A stretch of 64,000 nucleotides of DNA from Ficedula albicollis (GCF_000247815.1 NC_021674.1:8319611-8383610); one strand, 5' to 3'. Positions 38,628 to 55,501 are shown, counted from the stretch's first letter. Translations and numbers: made by a program. Notes: generated by a model not told the origin, from the sequence alone.

Positions 38628-41600
38628 TTCACTGAGTTGAAAATATTTTTAATATTGTATCTGTTTGCACAGAAAAAAATTCACTGCTGGATATTTTACA
38701 TGTTCTTGAATCCCTCCCATGAATTTGCTCTGTCCCCCATTTTAACCCATGGTTGGCACATTTACAGGTCGATGACTTATTATTGTATTTTTTCCCAGTT
38801 TTGCCACTGAGACTATGGAGAGATGAACTGTGAAATGCCTGCCCTGTAAGGCCAATCATGCTGCTAGGAGACTCCTCCACTCTGTTCCATTCCAGGCAAC
38901 ATCAAAATTCCTCTCCATGAAAATGTCTGGTCATCAGGGCTCTCATTACAATAAATAAGCTATTAAAAAGTCACATCCTAAACATAGCACTCAAGGGAAA
39001 AAAACCCCAAGCAAATAAAACCTGCCCTCTGTGCAGTCCTCATTTAAATGTTATACTTTCATTCTTTCAGGGAAAACCAGTGCTTTGAAAAACAAATAGG
39101 TGTTAGCTTTCTCCTTATTTCCTCATCAATGGGTCATCATCCACCCTTCAGGAACTGATCAGTAGAGCTGGAGATCACGAATTCACATTTACACGTTTAT
39201 ACTCTCCATCTCTTATCATTTTGCTTGTTCCTCTTCTTCTGACTACTGCTGCCTCAGGAGACAGGACACACCACAAGGATGTCAATGTCCTATAAAACAA
39301 GGTGTTCAATAAGCAGAAGAACTAATCAAAACTCGTTTCCTACATAAATCTGGTTCCTGTCCTGTTTCCTTTGTGGACAGTTTCTGTTCTGTCATCGATG
39401 ATGCCTGTAGGTAGTGACAAATGACATCCATGCTCGTTAGCCTGCCAGCTGACAGGCTGCCAGCTGCTGCCAAGCACAGTTGTAGCAGAGAGCAAGAACA
39501 CTTTCTGGACTGCATTCCTCTAGCCAGATGCCAGTTTTCGCAAAAACTGTAGGGATATAAAATCCTGGAAACATCAGCTGCTCAGTGAGATTGATTAGTG
39601 AGTTAATATTTATTAGTGGAAGACTGGAAGACACATGAACAATGTAATCTCCTAAACATCACGGATGTAAGGAATGAAGCCAAGAGGGAAGAGAAGCATG
39701 TGCAATCAGAAATGATTACTTGTGTCTTTATCCCCTTCCTCTCTCTACAGGAGATTTGATGTAACATAGTTTGAATTCCATAATCCTTTGGTCAGAAATC
39801 AGAACCTAACTTAATGTGTTCCCTTAGCGTTCCTGCTGCAGAAAATATCTTAAATGCACACTTTGCAAAAATATTGTCACTTTTTAACCTTCCTCTGAGC
39901 TTCTCTAAAATGCAAGTTTCATTTGTGAGTGACCTGCAGCAGATGTTCCAAAAATTGCCTTTCTCTATCAGATCAACAGAAAACATGTTATCTGGAGGAT
40001 TGTAGAATATTTTTTTTCTTCGTTAACCAAAATCTAGATGAAGACTTACAGCAGTGCTGCTGTAATTTAGTGTGTCATAGTTGCAGTGATGTTTAACTAC
40101 ATAAAACATGCCTGCTACTTTTAAAGGATGACAAGTCCCTTGCCTTGCACTGTGTTGTAATTGATTTGACTTTGCTTTGTCTGAAGACTTTTCCTCTGTG
40201 CTAGGCACTCATAACTTCATCTGATGGCTGTTCATGGGGCACATCACATTACCTAACTCGTCCACTGGATGTTCAGATGCTTCCTGTGCTTCACACCCAA
40301 ACCCCCAAGAGTCTTTTTTAAATTTGATTTTTAATTTATTTTGCAAATTGCTGCAAAATACACATGAAATTTGCTTGTGGTCATGTCCAAGGTCTTCAGA
40401 GAGCTTCATGCCAGTAGGATATGTTGATGTCTTGGAGTTAGGCAAAACATTAAATCTGAGTTAGAGTACATGATGTAGCAAGAAAGAAGCCAGCAAAGCT
40501 AAACCATGACCAGTTCCACTTCTGTGCCCATTGCCATGGGCTTCAGAACACATGGTGTGCTGTGTTTTCCACTGCAGAGTATAATCTAATAGCTAAGGAT
40601 GTATAGAAATCCCTGCATAAGAATAAATCACAACTTCTCCCACCTGTCTTCACAAAATCAGCTGACAACCAGGTAGGTTTGTGCCAAGATGGGAAAAAAA
40701 AAATTCTAGTTAGATTCCATTTTCCTGAATAATGTCAGAACCCTCTCTCTTTCCTGAGACCATTGCAAATATCTACTGAACTTCGGTAATTTCAAGCTTT
40801 TCTTGACATTCCTAAAATGTCTTCAGCTTCTTCGCTTTTGCTTGTGGGGTCCAGCACATACAAAATAATTTGTCTTATTTTATTACAAAGACAAGCAGAA
40901 CATCCTCCTTTCCCTGAGCAGAATCATGTTTGAAAGATGTACTTTTTCCAGTTTTATTTTGTAAACCACTTGCACAAAGAAGTTTGCTTTGTTGTCTTAG
41001 GGAGTGCCTTTGGGATGAAAGGGAAGAGCATGGCTATAATAGAGGTTAAGTGAGTCTAACTAACTGTGTCAGTCCCTGAGGTGTTATTAGTGTCTAATTG
41101 TAACACATTAGGTCAAAACCACATAATTCTGGCAATTGTAAAAGGGTGGTGTGAGAGCCCTCCTTGTGTATGTAATGAGGAGAGCATTATCTCTCCTCAG
41201 CATTACTGGAGAACAACTGAGGTCTCAGCTGAGCTGTTTCAAATGGCAAAGCTAAATCTCATTTGTGCTGTAAGCAGCTGTAATTGTCAGCCAGTGCCAG
41301 CCACTGTCACAGTCCCAGCCTTGGTAAGAATCAAGAAACACATGAGCTTTGCATGATCCAGAGCACTGAGAGGGGTGAGGAACCTCAAACCAGCCTAAAT
41401 CAGTTCTGGGACCTTGAGCAGAACAGGGAAGCTCTCAGTTCAGGGTGTCCATCTCACCTCAACAGCGGAAAGAAAGGCATGTCTCAGTGTTGTCACTCAG
41501 ATTTGCTTCAGAAGAAAATTTTCACAGAGCTGGGGGATTCCCTTCTGTGCTAATAAACATAGTATTAGCTGGAAGATCCATAACAGTTTGCCTTATAAAT

Positions 41601-42540
41601 ACACAACCAATATTTTTAAAATACGGCAGCTTGACTTATACAAGACAAATGCCTCAGTGCTCACTGAAAGTATTTCAAGTCTGAATTTCGAAAAGAAGAA
41701 AAAATATGAAAACATTCCTTTGAACAAATTCTACATTTGTTTTGCTAAGGCAATAGATTGCTTTTTACAGGAAAAAAGGTGATCCCTGAGAGACAGTGTG
41801 TCTGCTCTGCCTGTTTTAGATAGACTTGACATGCCCTCTGAGGATTACACAACTATATATATTATACATAATTATATAAGCAATCATAGAATAAATAGGA
41901 GGATTAGAAACCTCTGAGAGTGGGTGTCTTGTCACAGCATCCCTGCACTTGAAGTGGCAGAGGAAAGGATGCAGCTAAACCTTTTTGCTTTCTTCATTTT
42001 GATGATCCAGCAAGGTCTGAGATCATTCCATTGACTTTGAGGGGGGTGGGATCAGGCCTTTCCTTCATGGCAATAGCATGGTCATGTATTTTCAGTGCAG
42101 CACTTAAAATACATCCCTTATCTCCAGCCTGTGCCCTGTGGCTGCTCTCAGCTGCAGCTCTGTCTCTCACCCAGGAAAATCTATGGCACAGCTCCTTGTA
42201 AGGCCAGCCTTTCCTGGGTACTTCACTCTGGGAAGCCCTTGCAGGCTATTGTGGTCACTTGTCTGGCCCTTTTGTTTCCCCAGGCAAAAAATGGACTCAA
42301 ACCAGCTGAAGCCATTTGGTTATGGGTTGGCTTTTGCCTGATGGCTTTGCCATGGCAGTGACTGGATTTTTCAAATGGAAGGATCTTCCTTGTGCTGGCA
42401 CTGACCCTTGTGGTACTCGGAGAGTAACTCTTCCGGTTTGCTGCTGGCGTGTCGTTGGATAGTGCTGGGAAAAACCAGGAAAAAAGCAGCCTTGAAGCCT
42501 TGGATTTCTCAGGCTGCTCAAGGACAAGAAATTACATCAA
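38628..42540. other. Unique non-coding sequence
   Basis: No gene or known repeat was recognised. An A-run lies at 40694-40702. An AT-rich 'tatatatattatacataatt' stretch near 41854 lies outside this interval's main body but is also unannotated. Confidence 0.45.
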
Positions 42541-42769
42541 TGATTATGCACCTGCAGGTGTGTGAGAGACGTGATGTTTTGCAGAAAGCATGTTTTCAAA
42601 GAGGTGTTGCCTTCTGGGACCAATGAGCCTTTTCTATTTTGTATTGCACGAACTACCCTACATATAAGCGTAGTGTTTCTTTAAATAAAGCTCGCTTTTG
42701 CTTCTCCATTACACAAAGAACTTTGTTGCATTATCCTCTTTGCTGCTCTCCTATAGCTCAAACGCAACA
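42541..42769 (+). mobile_element. Solo LTR, family C (copy 2)
   Basis: A 229-bp + strand element from TGATTATGCACC to CTCAAACGCAACA. It shares U3 with the copy at 36576-36790 ('gatgttttgcagaaagcatg', 'ttcaaagaggtgttgccttc', 'accaatgagccttttctatt', 'gtattgcacgaac'). CCAAT is at 42620-42624, TATA-like catataag at 42661-42668 and AATAAA at 42684-42689. Downstream of the TATA box the two copies no longer align, so they belong to different subfamilies or one is a recombinant. No internal sequence and no clear target-site duplication. Confidence 0.82.
42620..42689 (+). promoter_or_regulatory. LTR core promoter and poly(A) signal
   Basis: CCAAT (42620-42624), catataag (42661-42668) and AATAAA (42684-42689) occur in the canonical retroviral order and spacing within the family C LTR. 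The same order occurs in its minus-strand relative. Confidence 0.6.
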
Positions 42770-45700
42770 GTGGTGGATGGAAATTTTTGGGTCTACCAGA
42801 TTGCAGGTGCCAGCTAAGCCAGCATCCCATCCTTCATGGCCAAGACCAGCCTCCTGCAAGGCTGTCAGGATGCTGCAAAGGGATTGGGGGAGCACTTGGA
42901 ATGAACTTTGATCAGGAGCAAGTTTGAAGACCTCCAGTGTTTGTCTTTGGTTGGAAGATAAGACACATTCTAGGAAATCCATCTTCCTCCTTGTGCTGCA
43001 ATGAAGGCCAGGCCAGAGGAAAAAGAAACTGCTACACTTCCCCTCCCTGGCAGTCCACTGCCAAGCACAATAAACCTTGTTTTGGTATAGACTGAAATAT
43101 CGCAGACAAAATTTGATTTCATTATTACATTTCATTTGTTTTCTTGGCACTGCCTTATTCCTGTCAGGCTCCCTGATAATCCATTTTTCTTTTCATTTTG
43201 CTGGGGTTTTTTTCCATCCACTTAGGTTTACTTAGTGCCCAAACCAATCTCCTGTTAGCAGTCATTCATCTCAAATCTTTCCACTTTATAGAGACTGCAA
43301 ATGACTTGGAAAAGTCACTTGTGTTTTATTTTTAAAGGTCATTTGCCAATAACAATGCAAAGTCAAACCTGCTTTCATACTTGGAGGAAATCAGCAAAAT
43401 AGGTCATTTTTTTCCTGCAATGGATAAACTCTACACTTGCTTATTTGGGCTTCAGCTTTCTCACTGGACTCCAGCTATTTCCAAGTGTTCCAAGGACGCT
43501 TGAAGCAGCAAAATGAATGGGGAGCCTGACTCTGAGCAGTGTTTTTTCATTTGCTTTGCCTTGGTTATGATAGTGGATGCATTCTGACAGGATTGCTTTA
43601 AATCAGAATAGTCCTAGCAGAAGTAACCAATGGTTTAATTGATGTCTTGGCTTTCCTCTTGGTTGTTTTTGGCAGCAGCACACTTTCTACTGCTCTTATC
43701 CAGCACTATTAATATACTAAGTTTGGGAGCACATACCTGCTGTCCATTTCATTTTTAAAAAATATACAAATGACCAAGCATTGGGATTTCTTCGTGGTGT
43801 GGCCATTGGTTATTTCTACAGTCAAACACATGCTCTTACAAGTGTCTTGGTTTAAATACTGGCAGTAAGTCACTGAAAAGAAGGGGACAGTTATAACAAT
43901 ACTATTTGACATTTTAATGGTAATTTTGAAAGGCTGATAGTTTCAGCCCTCTCAAGGGCTTTTTAGGGAAATCTTGCACATTTTTTCCTAGGTAGGAAAG
44001 GCCCACTACTTTGATACTTGTCTGACCTCAGTGAAATTTGATTCTGGAGGAGCAGATTAAGAAATAACAGGGTCCTACATACCTGATAGAAATAGATGGC
44101 TAAGTGAAAAGGTGAAATCCTACTAATATTCCTCCTGGAGACTGGAGAACAGATTCATCCTTTATTAGACGTCAGGGAATGCATGTAAAGACTCCTTTCA
44201 TGTCTCTGCTCCCAGAACCACTCATTTTCTCAGACAGATTCTTTCCTTTAAAAGACAGGAAATTAACTGTACTGAAATATGAAATTAATACATTTTCAGT
44301 ATGATGTCTTGATTTGTGTATATTTTAGTTAGGTTTTCAAACATTTAGAGTTTTAAATAGTCCTTCTGTAAATCTTTCTCAGAGATTTGTTGGGTTTTTT
44401 TTCTTGGCCTTTGGAAGGAGTTGTCTGTACTAATTTCTTTCTGGTTCTTTTCCCCTTGTTTCTCACATTTAATTTGCAGCAGATACCTCAGCTCCTTTGA
44501 AAAGTGTTTGTTTTGGTGGTTTTTTTGCACCAAATTCAGCAACAGCAGCTCTGTTTTTTTTTTCCAGATGATTTCATCATGTTGTCCCTGACATTTCCTT
44601 GCATTTGTACCACCTATTTATGTTTGAGACAAATGTCTATCTGCAATGACAAAAGAATGTTACAGACAGAGTTTGTAGTTTGAAGTCTGCTTGGTAATTC
44701 TTCATCTTCTATCAAGTAGCCGTCAGTTGAAGCCTCAGAGATGATGAACACCAGAGAAAGAGATTTTACAGTGGCTACTGCTTCCTCATTGTCCTGTCTG
44801 ATTGTATTTTGTGTGTGAGGAAAAACAATCCAAAATCTGGAGTGTCTCATCTCATGAGCAGTCTCAGCTAGGGATGCAGGATTAGGTTTTATTCTTGGAA
44901 ATTAGAAAATCAGAGACTCCTGGAAGAAGCCAGAGATTGTGCCAGGACTGCTGACCCAGTGTGGCGAGGTGTACAGAGGGTTTCTCACTGTGAGTCCTGC
45001 TTCTTATCAAGTTCTTTTGGTTTTTTCCACAATGACATGAGAAAGAACATGAGCAGAGCATGCAGAAAAAAACTGGGGATCTCTGCTCTATGCGCACAGG
45101 GGAATCAAGAGCATGGACTCATGACACATTTTAAGTCGTACCTGCAAGAAGACAGCTGTGATGTTAGATCTGGCCCTGGATGACAGGCTCAAAATGCTCT
45201 GAATATGCTTTTCCTGCTGGTCACTCTGTGTGTTTGCACATCCCAGGGGTTTGTGAGCTCTGCCTCTCTGCCCTGGCTTGCAGATCCTGGTGGCTGCCCC
45301 CAGTCCTGGAAAAGCAGGGCTGCAAAACACAGGGAGGAGCATTAGAAACCCCTGGCACAGGGAAGAGTTATGGATGGACATACTGGTGCCAGCCCACAAT
45401 CTTCCCAGGCTGCTGTGGTCCAGAAGAGTTATGGGAAAGAGAAATTATATTAGTGTCAGTTATGCTGGAAGTTTTTCTTCCCAGCATTTTCCTGGCCTGG
45501 CAGAGGGGTGGTGAAATAAAGACTTGTCTTTGAATTCACCTCTATCAGTCCCCATTTCCATTGAATTCTTTGCTGATACTGTTCTGCTTGAGGATTGTCT
45601 CTCATAACAGCAAATTTTGTTGTGAACAGTCTCAAAGAAGATTTACCTCCCTGTCTGGCTGCAGTTTTGCATAGATTCCTATTTTACAATGTGAACTCAA

Positions 45701-45872
45701 GATAATTGTTTATATTTTAATGTCCTTTCCTTCCAGTATTTTGGAGATAAAAACTCACATGTACTATTAAAAACAAAATATATTTTGATAGAAATCAGTC
45801 ATATTTTATTTAGGAAATATAAAAGAAGAACCAACAGACTTTCAGGCTGCCTTCACTATCCCTCTCTCTACT
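42770..45872. other. Unique non-coding sequence
   Basis: No gene or known repeat was recognised. A 'gaaataaagac' near 45514 is an isolated poly(A)-signal hexamer without other LTR features that I could confirm. Confidence 0.45.
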
Positions 45873-46012
45873 GAAATGTCCTGCTGCATTTGCTTCTCAT
45901 TCCTGCGGCTGGCAATATTGGCAAAAATTCTTGGAGGAGATCGAAATGTCCTGCTGCATTTGCTTCTCATTCCTCCGGCTGGCAATAATGGCAAAAATTC
46001 TTGGAAGAGATA
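45873..46012. repeat. 70-bp tandem duplication
   Basis: Units 45873-45942 and 45943-46012 both begin 'gaaatgtcctgctgcatttg'. Visible differences include ctgcgg/ctccgg, atattgg/ataatgg and ggagga/ggaaga. Confidence 0.95.
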
Positions 46013-48734
46013 AATCTGTTCCCCAGAGCCAGCTCTAACCCCACTTGTCTTTCTAGCTGTTTTTTTTCAGGTAGTTCCTGGCAGGTCCAACACAGATTGC
46101 CAGTTTCCCTTCCTCCAGAGAGAGAGCATTGGCAGAGACAGGTTTGAACTTCAGCTCATTCCTTCTTTCTGCTGCCTGTGGGACAGTTTGGGATATCTGA
46201 GCAGAGAAACTTTGATCAGTGGTAAACTGGTCTAAAGGAAAGGGACTTTAGGGAGTCGGAAAATATTTGTGAGTTGAATTTAGCACGCAGTTGTGTCTGA
46301 GAAAATAGTTTCCACCAGTGCTGAAACACTTCCTTTCAGACAGAACCTCAAGCAGGTTTCCTATATCATGCCATGAAAAATCAGAGTGTGCAGTGATTAG
46401 CTGTAGACAGGCTGTGGGAGGGGTGATGAGTGTAACTACAACACAATCAAACACCTCCTTTTGTGCCTCGGAGTGAAGTTTAAAATGGCTCTAAGCACTT
46501 AACAGGTTTAGGATATTTTTAAAGTCAGGTGTGCCTTTGCACAATTGATCCCCAGTGAGTGAGTTCCTCCTTGTGATGCATCCTGCTTCACACCATCTGC
46601 CAAGGCTAAGCTGCACCAGACTGTGAGAATTAAGAAATTGAGAATGTGAAGTTCCTTTCTCCACTCTGTATTTTCAGGGTTTTTTTTCCAGGTTCCAATT
46701 TTATTTTTAATCCCATAAGAGCAAACACAGAGGAGCTCAGTATGTGAAGACTTGTATGATTTGGCCAGTTTTGGCCATCAGATATGTAAGTGTCATGACT
46801 ATATGGTACCCTCTCATTCATTGGCTTCCTGAGCTTTGTTAGTTTGCTAATGTAGCTTCCTCAGCTGTTCACCTTAGTCAGAGTCTATTTTCTTTAATAT
46901 ATAGACTGTATTAAAAAAGCTAAAACAATTTTTCAACTCCTTATTAAGAATTTATTTTTGAGCAATTCATTTGTAGCTTGTGTTTTTCCTAGTGCAAAGG
47001 CACATCCATCACGTGGTGGGAGGGTGTCATCAGTAAGAGCAAAACCATAATTTCTAATTTACAAGTTGGCTAAGTTGTAGGGTAGCTATGTGCCACAAAC
47101 AAGTCTGCAACATGGATGTCCTTGAAAGCATTATTGCAATTTGCCATCCCACATGGGATGAAATATTTCATTTGGGGCCACAGGCTGTCGCTTGAAAAAG
47201 TGCATTTCCTTCTTGGGAGCTGCTGCTTCTCTTGTGTTTGCAGAACTTTAATGTCTCTGCTGAGCAAAGAGGGGAGGGGGAGGCAGGGACCCCTCTGGGC
47301 AGCTCCTGTGCCACTCCATGGCATGTCCTGTGCAGGAACAAGGGGACACTGAAGCAGGGAGAGGCTGCCCCTCCTCAGGGGCTGGGAGGGCTGCAGCTTC
47401 ATGTCTGGGAACAAGCAGATGCAGCACTGTCATTTGCAGCTGCCAAGCCGAGGTCTCAGGCAGCAGGAGCACCACTGTATCTCTAAATTTAGCCCTGTCA
47501 GTGACTCCTGGGTTAGCTCTGGTCTGTGTCTGCAGCTGGGAGAGAGCCAGGGGCTGGGGGAGAGGACGGGGTGCTGGGGCCATAGCTCACATCCTGCTCA
47601 GTGCCTCGCTGCCAGGGCCAAGGACCACTTCTCCCCTTGCATGGGAGAGAGAAGGAACCGTGCCCAGAATTAGAAAGAAGAGTGACTTGGTGCCTATGGC
47701 AGGGTGAATGAGCTCTCCCATTCCTTACTAGAAGGAGCTCAACAAAATCAAGGCTTCACTAGAGGGAATCAAGTATTTCACTCTTACACTTTTACTATCT
47801 TCCAGCTCATTCCAAGTAACAAAATGGCTATAAATAAAACTACCCTGCCAGCAAGTAGCTTTGGCTGGTGTTAGGAAGAAGAGATTCATGCATTTCTGTT
47901 CACAGCTGGAAACAATCCTCAGTTCCCCAGATAATGAGCTTCTTTGCAGACAGCATCACCATATCACTTTACATTTCTCTGAGTGTTAATTAGGAAGCAG
48001 GTTTGTGAATGTGAGGATATGAGTCTGGAAAATCCGCTGTTCTGTGGTGGAAGGACAAGAGTACAGTGATAAGGAATAGAAGGGATTTCCTTCTTCTGAT
48101 TTTCAATGTATTTTATAGGCATGTGAGACAGACAAACACCTCTCCAAATTGTCCCTGTGCTCTCACTATAGTGAAAAAAAATGACATTTATCACCATGGC
48201 TGGGTGTTAGGGAAGTCTATTAATGGAAACAGTATGCAACTGTACAGAGATGGTATTTAGTAAAGAGCACATAAAGCTTTTCTTCCATTAAAATGCTGCT
48301 TCGGGCAAGAATGTATTGCTTGATTAGTTTTTTGGAGAGCAGTTTTTCATTCATAATGAGAACACATATCTCAGCCACTATTATTAGTGAGAACATGGTC
48401 TAAAATGAAAATAGAGAGAAGGCAAAGCCAGGAAGCTGTCAGGGCAGTGTTAAACAGCATCACTTCTTGACAAGGTGGGCTGTCAAGAGCATTTAGGTAC
48501 CATAGGAGCACGTGCAAGAATCACTGATAACAGCAGAGCACTCATCCAACACAGCAGCCAGGTTGGATCATCCCGTGGTCTGGGTGGTGCTTGATCCTCC
48601 CCAGCATTTCTCTAACTCTCCTTGGCTTTCAGGATGCTGTGGAGAGAATTGAATTCTTCAGATTTCCAGGGGCTGGATGCCTGGATCTCGTCTGTTGACT
48701 GACTTAGTCACTGATTTTCCCAGAGCTTGTCTAG
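46013..48734. other. Unique non-coding sequence
   Basis: A somewhat GC-rich patch at 47260-47680 carries overlapping ORFs on both strands without motifs. No gene or repeat was recognised. Confidence 0.45.
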
Positions 48735-51118
<2,384 letters not shown>

Positions 51119-54100
51119 TATAGAAAGGGGGGTCTTCACTGCAGTGCCTTGCACAGGGACAACATTTTTTTTTTTGCAGAGGACAAGTGGCTTACGTGGT
51201 GGAGTGAAAGGTGAAATACAAAAGTAAAACAGAGTCCTTCAGGCAGTCAGTTTGACTGGAAAAGGACAAACTCAGTTTTTGATCATCTCTGTTGCAGTAT
51301 GTGACAGAGACAGTGGCTCTTGCTGTTCAGCACTGTCACCCCTCTGTTTAGCACAATGTGTGGTCATCTGCAGCCAGGCACAGGCACTACATGCAAAGAG
51401 GGGGTTTGTGCTGCCCTTTTTGCCTTGCTCATATGAATGCATCGTCTGTGAGAGATAAATAACACAACAGAAACTGGCAGTGAAGTGGAATGGCTGTGTC
51501 ATCCAGTTTCCTGTGGAGGGAAAGTTGGAGACACTGCAGGTTAAGGACAGGTGGCAAGGAGCGAAGGGAGTTTCCAGCAATGAAGGATGAAAACCCTCTG
51601 CCTCATCAGCACTGCAGAGCCTGAGGTGGCTTCTTTTGCAGCTGATGGGTGAGCTTGTGTCCTTCACAATCTTCTCTTTGGTTCCCTTTCTCCCCCCTCA
51701 GACAATTCAGCCCTGAACATCCAAACAAGTGCTTTGCACACTGGAAGTAAATCCTTTGAGTGCAGGAGTTTTGAGGGTTGAAACTAAGATCAGCCAGACT
51801 GGGGCTTACCTGACAAGTGGATACCCAAATAAGAACAGCCAGCACGCCTGTGTAAACCATGAGAGCCCTCTGCCCTGCAGGGAAATATGTGCTTGCTAAT
51901 TAAAGGAGCCAACTCTTAAATTGCTCTGCTGTTCTCCTGCAATCTCTCACTGGGGGTTCTCCCTTGGGATCCGAGCTCAGAGCTCTGTGTGTTTGCATGG
52001 GGGAATCCTGACTGCTCCAAAAGTTTCTCTTCTGATCACCTCTCAACCTGACTGGGGAAGAAAAAAGTCACACACACCCCCCAGCCCCACTCCTCAGGTA
52101 ACTGCAACTGTGCCAGGCTGGCAGAATGCAGTAGTTGAGCAGTTCTTCCTTTAAAACCATCCATTTGTTGCTTTTTTTCCCCCCTCTGATATTATAGTAT
52201 TCCTGCTGCCAAATTAATTTTGAGATCAGATAAACTGGAAATAGGTTAAATTGTTACCAAAAAAAACAGGTAAGAATGAACTTCTGAACTTGAAAATAAA
52301 TTTGTAATTTTCTGCTCTTTCCCCCTGTTTGCATACTGCACTACTTTTCAGTTTCCTTCTGACATGGAAACTTCTATTATGATTGCAGCCTTGCCAGAAA
52401 AGCTAAAAGCAGGAAATACAGCTGGATAACATTCACAGGAGCTTTGTAGGCAAAGAGGTAAACCTACATAAATATTTTAAGGCTCAGACACTTCTTGAAT
52501 TAAGCTGCAATCTCTCTGTCCAGCTTTGCTCATTCAGTCCCTTCCTGTGTTTAGCGTGGTTGACCAAGTTGAACAGATTTCATGGGAGCTGCAGGGTAAT
52601 TTGAAGTTTCTACTGCTTGTGTTTGTCATTTCTCCCAAAGTACTGGAGGTAGTTGCTCCTGTGCTTGATATTTTCTCCCTGCTGTAACATGAGTTGCTTG
52701 ACAGATTAACACATGCATTTCCTTATCTGTCAGTTTTTACTGTGTGCTGTGAGCTTTGGGAGTATTTTTATTGCCTATCATTTTCTCCAGAAAATGAGTG
52801 ATTATTTGTACTTTTTTTTTTTTTTACTACTATAAGAGTTCAGGCTGGAATTGACATTTCCTGGGACCATCTCTAAGTATAAGCAACCTTCGCAGCAATA
52901 TTTTCTTGCTCTGCTACAGTTCTGGGACTTCTCCACGTACTGAATACTTTGATTCATAGACAGAGGTGAGTCTGATGCTTCCAGGCTGAGGAGAGAAAAG
53001 CAGTGCAGTCCTTCATCCATTTCCCAGACTTGGATTTTCATCCAGGTCTACAGATGGAGCCTGTCTTGCCCTCTGATACACTGTGATATGCCTGTGCATC
53101 ACCCAAAATCCTGTGTGTCTGCATAAGAAAATGAAATAATTAGGTAGGAGGTCTGGAAGTGTTTAAACACACAAGGTTGTAATCTCAAAAGTCACAGGGA
53201 GTCACAGGGGGTCACAGGGAGTTTCCCTTGAGCTTTCCCCAGCACTTAACATATCTCCAGTTTAAAGTTTTATGGCATCTCATGTTCCCAGGGCTTTGTG
53301 GAAGACGGTCCTGGAATTCATCAGGTAACAAGAAGTCCTGCTGTAGAGGGAGGAGAAGATATGTGCCATAAGGAAAACCAGCTTTGGAAAATGATTCAGT
53401 GCCCTAGAGGAACATTAGCTGTTTACCCAATTTCCTTAGAGGATGTCTGACTCCTTAAGGATTGTCAGTTTTGTGTGTTCCCAACCATCTGGAGTGATTT
53501 ACATCCCATTCTTCCATTTCCAGCTCCACAAGGCCATGAGCTAGCCTGCATCATGTTTTAGTCTGAGACTGGAAGTGGTAGCTGTATTTAGAAGAAGAGC
53601 CAAGTTCTTGAGTGTTTCGGCTCTGTAAGATGGATAGGAACCCTGAAATGGGGATAACAGGGCATGGAATAAAGACAAGGAGAAATACTTTCTTCCAGAG
53701 ACCTCTTGCATTTAGTACAGAACTGCAACTTGGTGAGGAACAGTCTGTGAAATTGTGGGGAGGCATCAAGGAGCTAAGTTCATTTAGTGAACTTGGAGAT
53801 CTGTGCAAGAATTGAACAGGGGTGGTACAGTCCCAAAAAGGAAGGACTGGTGAGGGTTGTGGTAAGAGCCTTATACTCATGAAACAGCTTCTCTTTTTCC
53901 ATGGAAGGGCCATTAATTGTTCTCTGCTGAGATTTTTTTCCCCTACTCCTTTCTCAGTCTTTATCAGCTACTTGTACTGCTAAGACATCTATGGTACGAG
54001 GAGCTGACTCAGAGCTCAGACCTGCAGTGTGCTTAGGGTCTTGATCTCTGGGACAGAAATACACACATCAAATTTAATTCTGCTCATAAAAGTGACAATA

Positions 54101-55501
54101 TCCAGGCCACGAGGCCTAAAATATGGCCTTGTGGGTTTTTATGATTGGAAGAGGAAAGTCAAATGTCTCCGTTCCCATTCCTCTCCGCTCCAAAAAAAAG
54201 AGAAAAAACAATTTATTTACACATCTGTACCCACAGATGTCCCTCTATATATAGACATTATCGTGCATTTCACTACACACTCAAATAACACCCATCCACA
54301 TGAATATACCAGATAAGGGAAATGCCACAGTGAAGAGACCCGTGCTGTGTGCATAATTCTAGACATACTTCTAGGCTTAAAGCAATGCCACAGTGTTGGT
54401 CTTTTAAAGAACACAAAGTTGTATCCAGTGGCTTCCACTCCTGGAAAACCTCTGTTAGAGTTTGAGGAAAGTTTTCATTTTAACAGAAAAAAATGAAAGG
54501 GCTATTGCTGGCACAAATTCTGGGAAATCCATCCTCTGCATTCTTTGTACTGCTTCCAACCTGCCACTCAGAGCTCTAAAAACAGGTAAGGCTCTGCTTC
54601 TCCATTTTTTACTGAGGGACTGAGAAGGACAGCAGCACAGGACACAGAAAAATGAGTCAAGGAATTAGCACAGCAACAACTTCAGGCATTTGGGAAACAT
54701 TCAGCCCATTTAGAAAAAAAAAAAATTCACATAAACGTGTGCTGGATAACAACACTAGAAAATAAATTACAGAGAAAAGAGAAGCTGATATAATTGTTGT
54801 AAACAAAGCCAAGTATACAATTAGAGCTACTCAAGGCTTTTATTGTGATAAAGCCAGTTAATCCAACAAAATCCTTGCTCAGTTCTTTTTAAAAACAAAC
54901 ACCAAAAAAAAAAATCTGTGCCAGAGAAGCAAACTCCACAGAGGAGCTATGTTTTATCTCCAATGAAATTTAGTGAGAGGGTAAAGAGCAAGATAAGTAT
55001 TTTCTGGAGAGCTTTTGTTGAGAAAAAAATAACTGGACATCTAACCTTAACATCAAAACTAAGAATAAGGAATAGCAGGGATGGAACAACCATACAAAGC
55101 CTGCACATTTCTGTTTTTTAGGCCATCTAATCAGCTTTGCTCTGCCCCTGTGGCTGCACCCTTGTTCTTCAGCATTGTGTCCCAAAAGGGCACTGAATCA
55201 CTCAGTATCTGAAAAGCACATTTATCATTCTGCAGCCAGAGAAATACCAATGTGTCTGCTGCAGAAAACCCACTGCTGGGTCTCCTTCCTGCAGGCAAGG
55301 AAAGAGCCCCAGGAATTCCTGGGGTAAAACTAGCATGGACTGGGACATGGCTGGTTTACGAGCAGGTGAGTTGCCTGGGTGTCTTAGCAGTGCAGTGAGA
55401 TCCAGTGGCACACACAATTTACGGTGTAGGGAGATGGCAGTGCTAAATGGGTGCTTGGGACTGGCTTTTACAACACCTGGCTCCAAGCAGGACAAACATA
55501 T
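51119..55501. other. Unique non-coding sequence between two same-strand LTRs
   Basis: No gag, pol or env-like frame is visible, no primer-binding site follows the left LTR and no polypurine tract precedes the right LTR, so this is not a proviral interior. A 10-bp tandem motif (gtcacaggga) occurs 3.2 times at 53191-53222. A T-run lies at 52812-52825. Confidence 0.5.
53191..53222. repeat. 10-bp tandem repeat, 3 copies
   Basis: gtcacaggga, gtcacagggg and gtcacaggga occur in direct succession. A small minisatellite seed. Confidence 0.9.

Noticed and set aside
36576..42769. A provirus bounded by the two family C LTRs
   Set aside because: The LTRs are in opposite orientation and differ in U5, so they are separate insertions.
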